A DNA stretch of 34,602 bases from Oscillospiraceae bacterium (GTDB lineage: Bacteria; Bacillota; Clostridia; Oscillospirales; SIG627): assembly GCA_015063605.1 (NCBI GenBank), contig SVTV01000033.1, positions 1 to 34,602 on the forward strand, given 5' to 3'. The position numbers were made by a program, and so were the translations under genes. Shown piece after piece: positions 1-10,327 of the stretch. The notes beneath the pieces are model-generated. The model saw nothing but the letters and a program-made list of their open reading frames with translations. It did not search any database and had not been told where the DNA came from. Within the stretch, counting starts at the first letter, position 1, and every line of letters begins with the position of its first letter.

Positions 1-47
1 TTTACTTTTCGTCTTGTTTTTAACTCCTTTTTCTTCGTTTTTCCTGT

Positions 48-93
48 TTTCCCATACTAACTTCCACTGATTTCCCACACTAAATTCCTCACC
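48..93. repeat. Two tandem copies of a 23-base pyrimidine-rich unit
   Basis: Positions 48-70 and 71-93 share the pattern TTTCCCAYACTAAMTTCC. The 131 bases left of thiN contain no gene and are rich in T and C on the given strand. Confidence 0.5.
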
Positions 94-119
94 TTTCCTA
101 CTGTGGAATTTACTTTGGG

Positions 120-133
120 AATTCACGTGAATT
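120..133. other. Perfect 14-base palindrome at the thiN stop codon
   Basis: AATTCACGTGAATT is perfectly self-complementary and overlaps the thiN stop codon. It could be a protein-binding site or chance. No T-run follows in the gene's direction. Confidence 0.5.
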
Positions 134-779
134 AATCTTTCACGACCGAGATATCCTCGCCCTCAAACATTACAAGCAAAATTCCCTTCTTTACCGAAAC
201 TCTGCTTTCTGTTCCCATAAATTCGTTGCTTACACCGAGAGGAACGGTATTCGTAAGGACTGCATCGGAAAGTGAATATTTCAAACCCTGCTCATAAACA
301 CCTTTTGAGGAATCGGTAACGGAAAAAACGGAAATATTGCCTTTTGCTTTTTTATCAAAAAGTATTTCACTTTCGTATAAAGCGGTAACAGTATATCCCT
401 CACCGATAAAAAAGACTTTGATTCCTTTTTTTGCCATATCGGCGGCAAGCTGAATGTTTGCATATGTATGGTCGGGTCTTCCGCCCATACCACCGTATAT
501 AACGAAAGTATCAAAACCTCTTTTTATCCCTTCATTTACAGCCAAAGACATATCGGTATCATCCTTTTCAACGGGATGGAGTATGATCTCGGTATCCGTT
601 GGCACAAATTCAAGTGAATCGAAATCCCCTACGGCAAATGCAGGCTCAAGCCCTATTTTCTTCAGAGTTTCGTACCCTTTGTCTGCTGCAATTATCAGAT
701 CCTTTTCTTCGGGTATCATAGGCTTTGATGTAAGAGGCATTGCTCCGTATATATAACAAATCTTTTTATCCGTTATCAT
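132..779 (-). CDS. thiN: Thiamine pyrophosphokinase
   Basis: This enzyme transfers pyrophosphate from ATP to thiamine, giving thiamine diphosphate in the cytosol. The 215-residue protein matches the usual family length. Visible family motifs are AADKGYE (about 31-37), GDFDS (51-55), EKDDTDM (71-77) and GGMGGRPDHTYAN (96-108), which form the catalytic aspartate cluster and the ATP/thiamine site. The C-terminal half holds the SLSDAVLTNTVPLGVSNEF stretch typical of the thiamine-binding domain. It lies 28 bases downstream of topB on the same strand and is the last gene of the minus-strand block inside the window. The ribosome binding site (AAGGAT) is about 12 bases from the ATG, so initiation may be weak. 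A perfect 14-base palindrome overlaps the stop codon. Confidence 0.93.
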   Translation of the reverse strand: MITDKKICYIYGAMPLTSKPMIPEEKDLIIAADKGYETLKKIGLEPAFAVGDFDSLEFVPTDTEIILHPVEKDDTDMSLAVNEGIKRGFDTFVIYGGMGGRPDHTYANIQLAADMAKKGIKVFFIGEGYTVTALYESEILFDKKAKGNISVFSVTDSSKGVYEQGLKYSLSDAVLTNTVPLGVSNEFMGTESRVSVKKGILLVMFEGEDISVVKD

Positions 780-807
780 AATATAGGTGATCCTTAAAAA
801 CTTAATT

Positions 808-3012
808 TTACGATCCGCATCCCGGGGCTTCCGTAGGAAGCGGTGGAGCGGTGTAAGCAGGCGTATTATTTGAAAAATCGAATTTCACCGTACCGTTATC
901 CAATATGAGATATGCATCGAAAAGAGTTCCTTTTTTGGAAACGAATCCCTGTATTTTCGAAGAACGTCCCGTTTCAAGGAGGAGCTTTGCGTTGGAGACC
1001 GATATATTCCTTTGACAAATATTATCATTTATCCTGAATTTACATCCGTTCTTGTAATTGTCGCATCCGTAAGAATACTTGTACCGCTTGACATTCCCTC
1101 CGCAAAGAGGACACTTTCCCACCATATCACCGAATAATCCCGTATCGGTATCATTTTCGGGTGCGGAAGACTTTTTTGCAAACACCTCGGATATCTCTTT
1201 TTTAGCAATATCAACGCTTTCATCTATTGACATCTCGCCTCTGAAAACGCTCTTCAATGCCTTTCCGAGAGAAGCCGTTTTATACTTGTCCATGGAAATA
1301 TTCATTTTTGTCAAGGATTCGATAAGATAGATACCGCCGGGAAGTATAGTATAAACATCCTTTTTGAGCTGAATATATCCGCTCTTTCGTGCATTGTTGA
1401 TTATTCCGGTTCTTGTGGCTTCGGTGCCCAATTCAAGACCCTCGAACATTGCCTTGTATTCCTCATCCTCGGCAGTTTTTTCTTCTTCGGATCGGTCGGG
1501 CGATTCATCCGATGCCTGATTCTCTTCTTGTGCCGATTTTTTAGATAATTTTTCTTCTCTGAATGGATTTTTCAGGTAATTGTTAAGAGTCTCTATAGTG
1601 TAATGCTTCGGAGGTGTCGTCTCTTTCTCCTCGGGCTCGAACAATACATTGACAGCATCGCCTTTTTTCAATGCGGGAAGTACCTTATCCTTTGTGGAGC
1701 AATCGTCATATTTTGTCCAGCCCTTTTCTCTTATTACAACACCCTTTAAGGTAAAGTCCTCGTAATCTCCCACGCTGATGATTATTTCCGTTTTGTCAAC
1801 AATACAATCCTCTGCGCAGAATACGGCAACAAAACGTCGGAACACCGTTGAATAAACGATAGCTTCCTTTTCGTTGAGCCTGCTTTTGTCGGGTATCTTA
1901 TACGTCGGAGTGATCGCCGAATGGGACTCTATCTTAGAATCATCGAAGATGGTCTTCTTATCCTTGAAGCATACGGGGTATCCGATACCCTTGATGTTTT
2001 CAAGGATCTTTTTCATCTTGTCCTTTTCTGCGGTGGCGAGATACTCGGAATTCGTTCTCGGGTATGTAAGGAAGCCCTCTTCATAAAGCTTCTGAACGAT
2101 GGCAAGGCTTTCCTCCATGGGCATCTTATATTTTTTACCCAAAAGATTCTGAAGCTTTGATAGGGAAAAGAGCTTGCCGGGTGCAAGTGTATCTTTTTTC
2201 TTTTTAACGTTTTTGACGTATGCTCCTGCTGCATTGTACTTCTCACACAATGCCTTTGCCTTATCAAGCTCATTTTTATCAAATTTCGTTTTTGATACAA
2301 GCTCTATTTCTTCACCATTTGTTTTGGCATGAGATGCAATGACATAATAAATATCGGGAACGAAATTCTTTATTGCCATATCTCTGTCGTATATGGCTTT
2401 TACAATGGGGATTATTACCCGTCCCACACGGAGAAGCGTTCCAGCCTTAAGGGTTGCAAATCTGGTCAGATTCACACCGTAAAGCCAATCCGTATACGTT
2501 CTCGCAAAGCCCTCGTTGGCAAGATTCTGATATTCATCCTCGGATTTCAATTCCTTAAGACCCGAAGCTACCGTTTCGGGAGTCTGATCGGGAAGCCAGA
2601 GCCTCAGAAGAGGCTTTTTCGTTTTAAGAGCATTTGAAATGCAAAGACGTACGATGATCTCTCCCTCACGGTCAGCATCCCCCGCATTTACTATTGCTTC
2701 AACATCCTCACGGTTGCAAAGATACGATATGGTCTGAAATTGCTTCTTGACTCCCGCATCCTCTTTTCCGTCATCTCCGGGGCGGAGCTTGAACTTAAAT
2801 TCCGAAGGAAAACAGGGAAGATTATCAAGTGTCCATTTCTTTTCCCCGGCATGTGTGTAATCCTCCACGTCCGCCAATGAAAATAAATGACCGAATGCCC
2901 ACGTTACCAAATAGCCGCAGCCTTCAAGATATCCGTCTTTTTTTGTCATTCTTCCGATACCCGCCGCAATGTTTCTTGCAAGGCTGGGCTTTTCGGCTAT
3001 TATAAGTACCAT
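808..3012 (-). CDS. topB: DNA topoisomerase III (type IA)
   Basis: A type IA topoisomerase that cuts and passes single DNA strands, typically resolving recombination and replication intermediates. From the ATG at 3012 (734 residues) the Toprim fold starts at once with MVLIIAEKPSLARNIA, and the metal-binding DADREGE is at 112-118. The catalytic tyrosine is Y317 in FLTYPRTNSEYL. A zinc ribbon with cysteines 634, 637, 650 and 657 lies near the C terminus. An acidic, low-complexity insert (about 485-522) precedes GLELGTEATRTGII. The usual GRVQTP motif reads GRVIIP here. The frame stays open to a TTG at 3087 that overlaps addA by 11 bases, but the extra 25 residues precede the normal family start. 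Neither start has an ideal ribosome binding site, so translation is probably coupled to addA. Confidence 0.92.
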   Translation of the reverse strand: MVLIIAEKPSLARNIAAGIGRMTKKDGYLEGCGYLVTWAFGHLFSLADVEDYTHAGEKKWTLDNLPCFPSEFKFKLRPGDDGKEDAGVKKQFQTISYLCNREDVEAIVNAGDADREGEIIVRLCISNALKTKKPLLRLWLPDQTPETVASGLKELKSEDEYQNLANEGFARTYTDWLYGVNLTRFATLKAGTLLRVGRVIIPIVKAIYDRDMAIKNFVPDIYYVIASHAKTNGEEIELVSKTKFDKNELDKAKALCEKYNAAGAYVKNVKKKKDTLAPGKLFSLSKLQNLLGKKYKMPMEESLAIVQKLYEEGFLTYPRTNSEYLATAEKDKMKKILENIKGIGYPVCFKDKKTIFDDSKIESHSAITPTYKIPDKSRLNEKEAIVYSTVFRRFVAVFCAEDCIVDKTEIIISVGDYEDFTLKGVVIREKGWTKYDDCSTKDKVLPALKKGDAVNVLFEPEEKETTPPKHYTIETLNNYLKNPFREEKLSKKSAQEENQASDESPDRSEEEKTAEDEEYKAMFEGLELGTEATRTGIINNARKSGYIQLKKDVYTILPGGIYLIESLTKMNISMDKYKTASLGKALKSVFRGEMSIDESVDIAKKEISEVFAKKSSAPENDTDTGLFGDMVGKCPLCGGNVKRYKYSYGCDNYKNGCKFRINDNICQRNISVSNAKLLLETGRSSKIQGFVSKKGTLFDAYLILDNGTVKFDFSNNTPAYTAPPLPTEAPGCGS

Positions 3013-3076
3013 GTGTCTGTCCGTTGCTTTCTTTTTTGAAAGCTCCTTTACTGATTTTATATATGCGCGAAAACCT

Positions 3077-6000
3077 TTATATATCAAGCTTCAATGCTTT
3101 GTCGAGAGCAAAGGAGTATATAAATACATCCCTCACTTTGCCGTGTACCATCTTTTCGATGGCAGTTTTATAGAGTCTCAGCTGATTTGAATATTTGTCT
3201 GTCAGCTCGTTTTCATGACCGTAGAGAACATGATCCGTCTTGTAGTCAATAAGAGTATATGTTCCGTCATTGTTTTCAAAAAAGCAGTCAATAACGCCTT
3301 GGATAAGAACATCCGAAGAATCGTACTCCACAGCATCACCGAATGCTTCAAAAGGTGTGATGAATACATTAAACCTCATCTCACGGTGAGCTTTTTTGCT
3401 TTCTCTTATCCGTTTGAAAAGCTCCGAGGAGAAAAACATTCCAAGCTTTTTGTGCGATATGACCTTATTTTGCTCCTCACTTATATATCCTTCTTTTACG
3501 AGACGGGCGCATTCCGATTCCGTTCCTTTACCGATGACCTCATCAAAGTCACAAAACTGCATGAATTCATGCATTGCCGTTCCCGCAAATGCACCGCCGC
3601 GGTTTTCTTTGTAGGTAATCCTTTCGGGATGGGTAAGCTTGATATCGGAGCTTTCCGGTGAAATATCCGAGGCTGTGTCATGCTCACTCTTTTTATAAAT
3701 ATCGGATACAGATACCTTTGCGGGGGTATAAATATCAACCTCATAAGGATATTCAAAATCAAGTATCCGAAGAAGCTCGCCCGCAAGGGGAGCGGCATTA
3801 TCCGTATCGGCATATGGGTCAAATGACGGTGAAGCTATCTCATTCTCCTCTGCGGAAGCGTCCGGCGAAGGCACTGTGTCATCGGCATGCCCCATCATTC
3901 GTTCACGGATAAAGGAATTGACCGCATATAAAGGAATAACGTTTACGGAAAGTATGTCTGAATAAGCTTCCGTGATATCCTCGTTTTCCTTATATGACAT
4001 CAAAGCCCTTTTGAATACCTCGTTTCTCATGCATCCTGCGGCGATCATCTCAAGATGATTTTTTGCACTGTCCGCAAGAAATGCAGCAAGTATTTCCGCA
4101 GAGGCTTCCGGGTATATTTCAGGCACAGAGCGTGTCGTACCGGTAATTATAAGCTTTTGTCTTGCTCTTGTCAAGCCTACGTAAAGTACCCGCTTTTCCT
4201 CTCTTACGGATTCGTTTTCGATCTTTGTCTTGACCGCATTGTGAATATAAGTTTTTATTTTTGCAAATCCGTCATCCGATAAGACGGGGAATACCGGACC
4301 TTGAGAAACATCCGTTATAACACTTTCCATGGTATCTTTGTTAATGAATTTCGAACCCGTTTGGGAAATAAAGCACACGGGAAATTCAAGACCCTTTGAT
4401 TTGTGTATGGTCATGAGCTTCACGGAATCGTTATCGGTCTCGGAGGAAGGCGTTTCATCCGAAGAGAGATTCATAAGATAGTCGCAAAAATCGGATATGC
4501 TTCCGTCCGAGAAGGTATCGTACTGCGTTGCAAGACCGAAAATAAACAGAAGATTGCTTTTGCGTGTCTCGTGCTGCTTTTCGTTATCCTCGGGCCAGAT
4601 ATACATAAGCTCCGAGGAATCGAGAATAAAGCGTACCGCATCAGATACCTTGTTTTTCAGCGAGTAGCTTCTGTATTCCGAAAGGGTATTGATAAATCCT
4701 TTTGCCTTTTCGGACAGTATCGGATCCTCTCCCTGCTCGGCATAGCTTTTAAGAGCATTATAAAAGAATCGGCTGTTGTTGCAGCAGCGTATCTTATAAA
4801 GCTCGTCGGAGGAAAAGCCGAAAACAGGGCTTGCCATTACGGCAAGCAGATGAATATCCCGTAAAGGATTGTCTACCGCCGAAAGAAGCGCTATGAAAAA
4901 CAGCGTTTCGGCGGAATCGAGAAATGATACATCCTTCTCGGATGAGACGGGAATACCGTATTTTTCAAGTGCCTGCTTTATTGTAAGCAATGAAGAGTTT
5001 TTCCGTGTAAGAACGGCAATGTCGGAATAGGAAAGAGGAGAGCCTTTCTCATTGATGATATTTTCCTTCATCAATTTGTCGATTCGTGCGGCTATCAACA
5101 ATGCCTCCGCATCTGAAAAGTCTTCGCCATCCTCATTTTCTTCATTTTTTGATGAGCTGTCTATAATATAAATCTCATTTTGAAGGGCACTGTCATCTTT
5201 TTTGGAAAAAATAAGACGTTCGCTTTCGGGATACTCTTTTTTATCGCGCGGATTCATTACCGTATCGAATATTTCGTTTACAAGATCGATACAGTTTTTG
5301 TCGGATCTGAAATTATTGGACAGAAAGATCCTTGAAGAAAGCTTTCCGTCATCGTTGCTTTCAAAGTCGGGAAAACTGTTTGTCCTTCTCATGAATATGT
5401 CGGGAACTGCACCTCTGAATCCGTAGATGCTTTGCTTGACATCACCGACAGTGAAAAGATCGTTTTCTCTTGATACCGCACGAAATATGGCATCCTGAAG
5501 CATATTGGTGTCCTGATATTCATCCACGTATATCTCGTCAAGCTCTTCCGTCATCTTTTTTGCAAGATCCGTTTTTTCAAATTCACCCGTTGCAAAATCA
5601 TAAGTGTCACGACGTACAAGAGCGAAAAAAGCGAAATGTTCAAGATCTGAAAAGTCTACTATACCTTTTTTCAGCTTTTCCATGGTGAACAAGGTCATAA
5701 GATCCTTCAATGCGGCGGCAATGACCTTTTGAATTCGGAGAGTGATCTTCATTTCATCAAGGATCTCCTCCTCGCTCTTTTCGAATATCAGCGAAAAAGC
5801 TTTCACAAGGGCTTTGTGGGCGTCCGTTCTCGTTTCCAATATGGTATCCTTCATTTTACCCTTGTAACCCTTGACAATGGGCATTCTGTCTTTTTTGTAT
5901 CCTTTGAAGGAATTTATTAAATGTTCCATTGCAGAGGGTTTAAAATCATCAGCACAATGTTCGAAGAATATGATTTCTTTTCCGAGAAATGCGGTGTATA

Positions 6001-6805
6001 CATCACGAAGCTGTGCATCCTCGTTAGCCAATTCCAATGATGCACGGATCAAGGAATGAGCCTTTTCGGCATGGCGTGACGCCTCTGCAAACAGAAGAGC
6101 AAAAGCGGATGTATTGTAGACTGTCATTTCTCCCTTTTCGACGGCTTCAACTTCTTTTTCAAAACGCTTGCAATTGAATTCAAGTGTTTCCGCGGGAAGG
6201 GGGTAGGATATCATTTTATCGTATATGCCTTCAATAGCGGAAATGATACCGTTGTCATTCTTTCCGTTGGAGCATATGTCGGAAAACATGGTAAAGGCTT
6301 CGTAATCATCGGAAGAAAGGGATATGCTTTCCGAAGAGCCCTTTTCATAGTACGCTTCAATAAGCTCTCGTATGACCCTGTCCTTGATAAGCTTTATTTC
6401 TGTGGAGGTTCCGATGCGGATATCGGAAGGAAGCCCCAGATCGTAAAAGCAAAGCTTTATAATATCAAAGCAAAAGGAGTGGACCGTTGATATGCGTGCA
6501 TCGTTGACGGCGGAAAGCTGCTCCGCCAATCTTTTCGAAGAGGGGTTTTCCTTGCAGGCATTATCAAGCTTTTTATAAAGCCTTTCCTTAAGCTCTCCTG
6601 CGGCGGCACGTGTAAAGGTGACCACAAGAAGCCTTCTGATATCCGCAGGAGAATCATCGTCCATGATGCGCTTTAAGATCCTTTCGCTCAATACGGCGGT
6701 CTTTCCGCTTCCTGCGGCGGCAGATATTACCAGCGATCTGTCAAGTGCGTTTATGGCATTGCTTTGTGCTGTTGTAAAATTTACAGTAGGTTTATAAGCA
6801 CTCAT
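3077..6805 (-). CDS. addA: AddA, helicase-nuclease subunit of the AddAB recombination complex
   Basis: AddA is the 3'-5' motor and one of two nucleases of AddAB, the Firmicute counterpart of RecBCD that resects double-strand ends for RecA loading. The 1242-residue protein has all SF1A helicase motifs: Walker A SAAAGSGKTA (28-37), VDEYQDTN (427-434), GDVKQSIYGFRGA (454-466), TIHKSKGLEFP and GLTRARQKL. The C terminus is a RecB-like nuclease with D1187 and K1189 in LIDYKTDH followed by NQLRLYKTA. A CGGAG ribosome binding site lies 8 bases before the ATG. It follows addB by 43 bases and overlaps the longest topB frame, which fits one transcript. No key residue appears to be missing. Confidence 0.97.
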   Translation of the reverse strand: MSAYKPTVNFTTAQSNAINALDRSLVISAAAGSGKTAVLSERILKRIMDDDSPADIRRLLVVTFTRAAAGELKERLYKKLDNACKENPSSKRLAEQLSAVNDARISTVHSFCFDIIKLCFYDLGLPSDIRIGTSTEIKLIKDRVIRELIEAYYEKGSSESISLSSDDYEAFTMFSDICSNGKNDNGIISAIEGIYDKMISYPLPAETLEFNCKRFEKEVEAVEKGEMTVYNTSAFALLFAEASRHAEKAHSLIRASLELANEDAQLRDVYTAFLGKEIIFFEHCADDFKPSAMEHLINSFKGYKKDRMPIVKGYKGKMKDTILETRTDAHKALVKAFSLIFEKSEEEILDEMKITLRIQKVIAAALKDLMTLFTMEKLKKGIVDFSDLEHFAFFALVRRDTYDFATGEFEKTDLAKKMTEELDEIYVDEYQDTNMLQDAIFRAVSRENDLFTVGDVKQSIYGFRGAVPDIFMRRTNSFPDFESNDDGKLSSRIFLSNNFRSDKNCIDLVNEIFDTVMNPRDKKEYPESERLIFSKKDDSALQNEIYIIDSSSKNEENEDGEDFSDAEALLIAARIDKLMKENIINEKGSPLSYSDIAVLTRKNSSLLTIKQALEKYGIPVSSEKDVSFLDSAETLFFIALLSAVDNPLRDIHLLAVMASPVFGFSSDELYKIRCCNNSRFFYNALKSYAEQGEDPILSEKAKGFINTLSEYRSYSLKNKVSDAVRFILDSSELMYIWPEDNEKQHETRKSNLLFIFGLATQYDTFSDGSISDFCDYLMNLSSDETPSSETDNDSVKLMTIHKSKGLEFPVCFISQTGSKFINKDTMESVITDVSQGPVFPVLSDDGFAKIKTYIHNAVKTKIENESVREEKRVLYVGLTRARQKLIITGTTRSVPEIYPEASAEILAAFLADSAKNHLEMIAAGCMRNEVFKRALMSYKENEDITEAYSDILSVNVIPLYAVNSFIRERMMGHADDTVPSPDASAEENEIASPSFDPYADTDNAAPLAGELLRILDFEYPYEVDIYTPAKVSVSDIYKKSEHDTASDISPESSDIKLTHPERITYKENRGGAFAGTAMHEFMQFCDFDEVIGKGTESECARLVKEGYISEEQNKVISHKKLGMFFSSELFKRIRESKKAHREMRFNVFITPFEAFGDAVEYDSSDVLIQGVIDCFFENNDGTYTLIDYKTDHVLYGHENELTDKYSNQLRLYKTAIEKMVHGKVRDVFIYSFALDKALKLDI

Positions 6806-6848
6806 TCTTCTGTCTCCGTTTTATTAAAGGCTTTAGTATAGGTCTTTA

Positions 6849-9800
6849 TTAAGATAGATCTTCATGATCCCCGTCGTCATCGCTTTTTCCGAAAAGCATT
6901 TCTTCCGCCTGCCTTGTGTCATCAAATTTAAGGAAGCGTTTTTTACTTATATCCTTGGAATTACCCTCATATTTGCATATAGCCTTGTATTCGCAGAAGG
7001 TACATGAAATGTCACTGTCGCAGAACGGATCGGGGCGAATATTGCCCTTTTTCAGTTCCGCTGCCGTTTTCTTAAGAAGCTTGTTGATAAATCCTTCAAG
7101 CTCCTTGAATTCCTCCGAAGAGCAGACCTTTTTCTTGTTCTTAGAGTTACCCTCGCTGTCAAGCTTTACGGGGATAAAGATACCGTTTCCGCTTTTTTCC
7201 ATTGCGGAAAGGATCTCCGGATCGTTCAAAAGCAATCCGTCACGCACAAGCTTTTTGTCCGCTTGCGACAGAAATGTATCACTTTCGCTTTTGCTTTTGG
7301 CTGAGATCATGGGTGCGGCGGCAGTCATATACAGAACTCCCGCAGGAGAAACATCCAAATGATCCTTGTTTATTGTCAATCCGCTTCTGCAAAGGGCGAA
7401 AAGGTATATAAGGAGCTGAAGATTCAGTCCGTTATGTATGTCGGAAATATCAAATTTTCTCGATGACGTTTTATAATCCGTTATTCGGATGTAATATGTA
7501 TCATCCTTTGCCTTGTAAAGGTCTATTCTGTCGGCTCTGCCCGCAAAATTCATATATCCGTTTTCCGAAACTGCGGTTGAAACACCGTTTTCCGTACCGA
7601 TCTCATGCTCGAAAAGAATGGGAATAAATTTTGATTCCTTCAATTCACGTATTATATTGTCAAGAACCTTTACGGAAGAATTGATAAGTATATTCTTGAT
7701 GCGTTCAACGTTAGAAGTGATCCGTGATCCGCTCGTGATCGCATCTATATATTCATTTGCCGTATTTTCAACTCTTTCACGTATCATACTGCGGGAGAGA
7801 GCACAGGGGTCTTCACCGTTTTCAAATATTTCCCTGAAGAAGCGCTCAAGAACGGTATGTATGAAATTGCCTATATCGGCAGCTCCGAAATCCGTTTTGA
7901 CCGCAGGCTGAGCCTTAAGAATATATTTTAGAAAATACGAGTATTTGCACAGATTATAAGTGTTCAGCCTTGATTGGGAAATGTTTATGGTCCTTCTGTC
8001 CTTATAAGGATTGTTTTCAAGAGTGTTTCTGTTTTTATAAAAATCCTTTACGAAAGTAAATCTGCCGAGTCTCTCCGAAAAAGAAGCGGATGGAGCTTCG
8101 TCTGAGAAGGGCGAGACACGTTTCGATGAAGAGGTTTTGAAATACTTCAAAAGAGATAACCTGTCATTATCGGGAATATCGGGTGAAGAGGAAATAAGCT
8201 TTTCAAAGGCATCCTCGGCACATGTAATATCTATATCGGCTTTTTTATCTTCGATACTTCTTACAGGTATATCGGGGAATAACCGCATTGCACAGCTTAT
8301 ATATTTACCCGCTGTATTCTTTGAACCGTCCTGAGTGTAATATGACATGTAAAGCTTCTCCGAGGGAGCAGAAGAAATCAGATGGAACAAAAGATCGTCA
8401 TATGACGAAGTGTCTGCCTGAGATATCTCAAATTCCGGTGCCATATGGGAAAGAGCTTCGGATTCTCTCTGAGTGAAAAAATCGTCATAAGCGGTCTTTT
8501 GCGGAAATACATCCGCATCCATTCCTACAGAAAAGAGATATTTTACACCCCGGAATCTTACAAAATCACAAGGTCCGACATTTACGCAATCGTTGTATGA
8601 TGGTATCCTTCCGATAAAAAGCCCCGACATTGACAGGGAAAGAATATTTGCAAGATCCCGCTTTACCGAAAGTCTGTATTCGCCCGAGGACAGAACTCTG
8701 AAGCATCCCTTTAACGCTTCGTTGAGACTGTTCCATGTCAGAGCGGTTTCGGTAGCCTCCGAAAACCTGTTTTTATCCTTTAACTTTTGACACTCTTCGG
8801 TGATACCGGAGTATGCTCCGCTTTCCTCAAGAAATACAGGCAGATAAGATACGACATCAGCTATAGAAAGCGTGTTTACGGCTTCGGTAAGCTTCATAAG
8901 CGGCGTGAATACCTTTTCTCTTGAAGCATTTATCCTTTCAAGAAGGGCATTGTCCTCATCTGTCTTTTGCTCCTTGAGACCTGCAGGATTCATTGTAAAG
9001 CCGTTTTTAGCCATCCACGCTTTTCCGGAAATATTCCATGTCACAGCATAATCCGTAAGCTCAAATATTTCATCACGGGAAAGGGATGTCATTCCCGATC
9101 TTATGTATGAAAGAACCGAGTCTCTACGCAAGTCTCCCGATGCTATTTTTACGGCACTTATAAGAAATCTCGCAAGACCGCTTTCCGAAAGAGGTCTTCT
9201 GTCCGTTTTGAAATAGGGGACGGAGTATTTGTCAAAGACCATTTTTACAAGAGGTTCGTATTTTGATCGGTCTCTGAATACAACGGCTATATCGGAAAAC
9301 CTGCAATTTGCCGTGCGTATCAGCCTGTTTATCTCCTTGGCGCAGAAAACAAGCTCCTCATATGCATTTTTATGCGATGATATTGTAAAATGCTTTGGAA
9401 TTCCTTCCAATCGGACGTCGTAACGGTCAAATTTTTCAGAGAGAGCAGTTATCTCGTCGGAAGCTTGTGTGTACAAGTCTTCCGCAAATATAAGATCGTA
9501 ATCGCATCCCGCTGTCTCACAAAATCGTATAAGTCTTTTTATAAGCTTGCAGGAGTCTGCAAATATACCCGATTCCGTGTCGCAATCCGCAAAAGCTTCC
9601 TTTGTGCATATTACGGAGAGATCAACGCTTTCTGCCTGGATTATGAGTTGCTTTATTATCGAAAGCTCGGGAACGGAGAAGCCGTAAAAGCCGTCAATAA
9701 TAACCTCGGTATCGGAAAAAAGATCATATTCCGACAACTCTTCCGCAAGACGTGTCATTTCATCAAGCTTACCCACGCCGATATTTTCCGTCAGAGTATC

Positions 9801-10301
9801 GTATACCGATAATATGAGCCTTAACTCGGAAAGCTTTGTGAAAAGCTGAAGATCATTATCGCTGTAATTGTCGGATATCAATTTGCCTAATACGTCTGTG
9901 GTTATTCCCTTTAATGCAAAGGAATCGGCTTTTTTGATAAGCTTTTCCGTAAATCTTGCGCTTGATGCGTTATCCTTGTATATATCAAGCTTTTCTTCGG
10001 ACATGGAAAGTGCCGAATACATAAGAACAGCCCGTTCTCCCTTTGAAAGCTCATGGGAAACGAGAGAGCCGATTTCACGGAACGCTTTATTGGGAAGTCT
10101 TGAAAAATTCAACACCTCCGAATAAAAGTTTATGCTTGCATCGGTCGATTTCAGAAGCATCCTTTCCGTAAATACGGTGGATTGCTCGGGAACGAGGATA
10201 AGGGATCTCTTTTCCCGCTTTGCAAGATCGGAAGCTTTACTTATGAAATTTTCCGTTACTTTATCGGACAAGCTGCCCGGTGTAATATATATGTTAAGCA
10301 T
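6849..10301 (-). CDS. addB: AddB, nuclease subunit of the AddAB recombination complex
   Basis: AddB is the partner of AddA, with a helicase-like fold implicated in Chi recognition plus a RecB-like nuclease acting on the second strand. The 1150-residue length is normal. The nuclease residues are visible as H815 (GNFIHTVLERFF), D924 (GRADRID), D942 and K944 (ITDYKTSS). The four iron-sulphur cysteines follow the family pattern: C785, then C1100, C1103 and C1109 (C-x2-C-x5-C). The N-terminal Walker A expected near residue 8 is degenerate: the region reads TPGSLSDKVTEN, although the following LILVPEQSTVF and LNFSRL motifs are intact. An AGGTG ribosome binding site lies about 7 bases before the ATG. 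addA follows after 43 bases. Confidence 0.96.
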   Translation of the reverse strand: MLNIYITPGSLSDKVTENFISKASDLAKREKRSLILVPEQSTVFTERMLLKSTDASINFYSEVLNFSRLPNKAFREIGSLVSHELSKGERAVLMYSALSMSEEKLDIYKDNASSARFTEKLIKKADSFALKGITTDVLGKLISDNYSDNDLQLFTKLSELRLILSVYDTLTENIGVGKLDEMTRLAEELSEYDLFSDTEVIIDGFYGFSVPELSIIKQLIIQAESVDLSVICTKEAFADCDTESGIFADSCKLIKRLIRFCETAGCDYDLIFAEDLYTQASDEITALSEKFDRYDVRLEGIPKHFTISSHKNAYEELVFCAKEINRLIRTANCRFSDIAVVFRDRSKYEPLVKMVFDKYSVPYFKTDRRPLSESGLARFLISAVKIASGDLRRDSVLSYIRSGMTSLSRDEIFELTDYAVTWNISGKAWMAKNGFTMNPAGLKEQKTDEDNALLERINASREKVFTPLMKLTEAVNTLSIADVVSYLPVFLEESGAYSGITEECQKLKDKNRFSEATETALTWNSLNEALKGCFRVLSSGEYRLSVKRDLANILSLSMSGLFIGRIPSYNDCVNVGPCDFVRFRGVKYLFSVGMDADVFPQKTAYDDFFTQRESEALSHMAPEFEISQADTSSYDDLLFHLISSAPSEKLYMSYYTQDGSKNTAGKYISCAMRLFPDIPVRSIEDKKADIDITCAEDAFEKLISSSPDIPDNDRLSLLKYFKTSSSKRVSPFSDEAPSASFSERLGRFTFVKDFYKNRNTLENNPYKDRRTINISQSRLNTYNLCKYSYFLKYILKAQPAVKTDFGAADIGNFIHTVLERFFREIFENGEDPCALSRSMIRERVENTANEYIDAITSGSRITSNVERIKNILINSSVKVLDNIIRELKESKFIPILFEHEIGTENGVSTAVSENGYMNFAGRADRIDLYKAKDDTYYIRITDYKTSSRKFDISDIHNGLNLQLLIYLFALCRSGLTINKDHLDVSPAGVLYMTAAAPMISAKSKSESDTFLSQADKKLVRDGLLLNDPEILSAMEKSGNGIFIPVKLDSEGNSKNKKKVCSSEEFKELEGFINKLLKKTAAELKKGNIRPDPFCDSDISCTFCEYKAICKYEGNSKDISKKRFLKFDDTRQAEEMLFGKSDDDGDHEDLS

Positions 10302-10327
10302 ATAAGATCACCTGTGAAATGTTTGAA

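Noticed and set aside
3013..3087. TTG-initiated 25-residue N-terminal extension of TopB
   Set aside because: The Toprim domain begins directly at the ATG at 3012, as in the family, and the extension has no ribosome binding site suited to the TTG.
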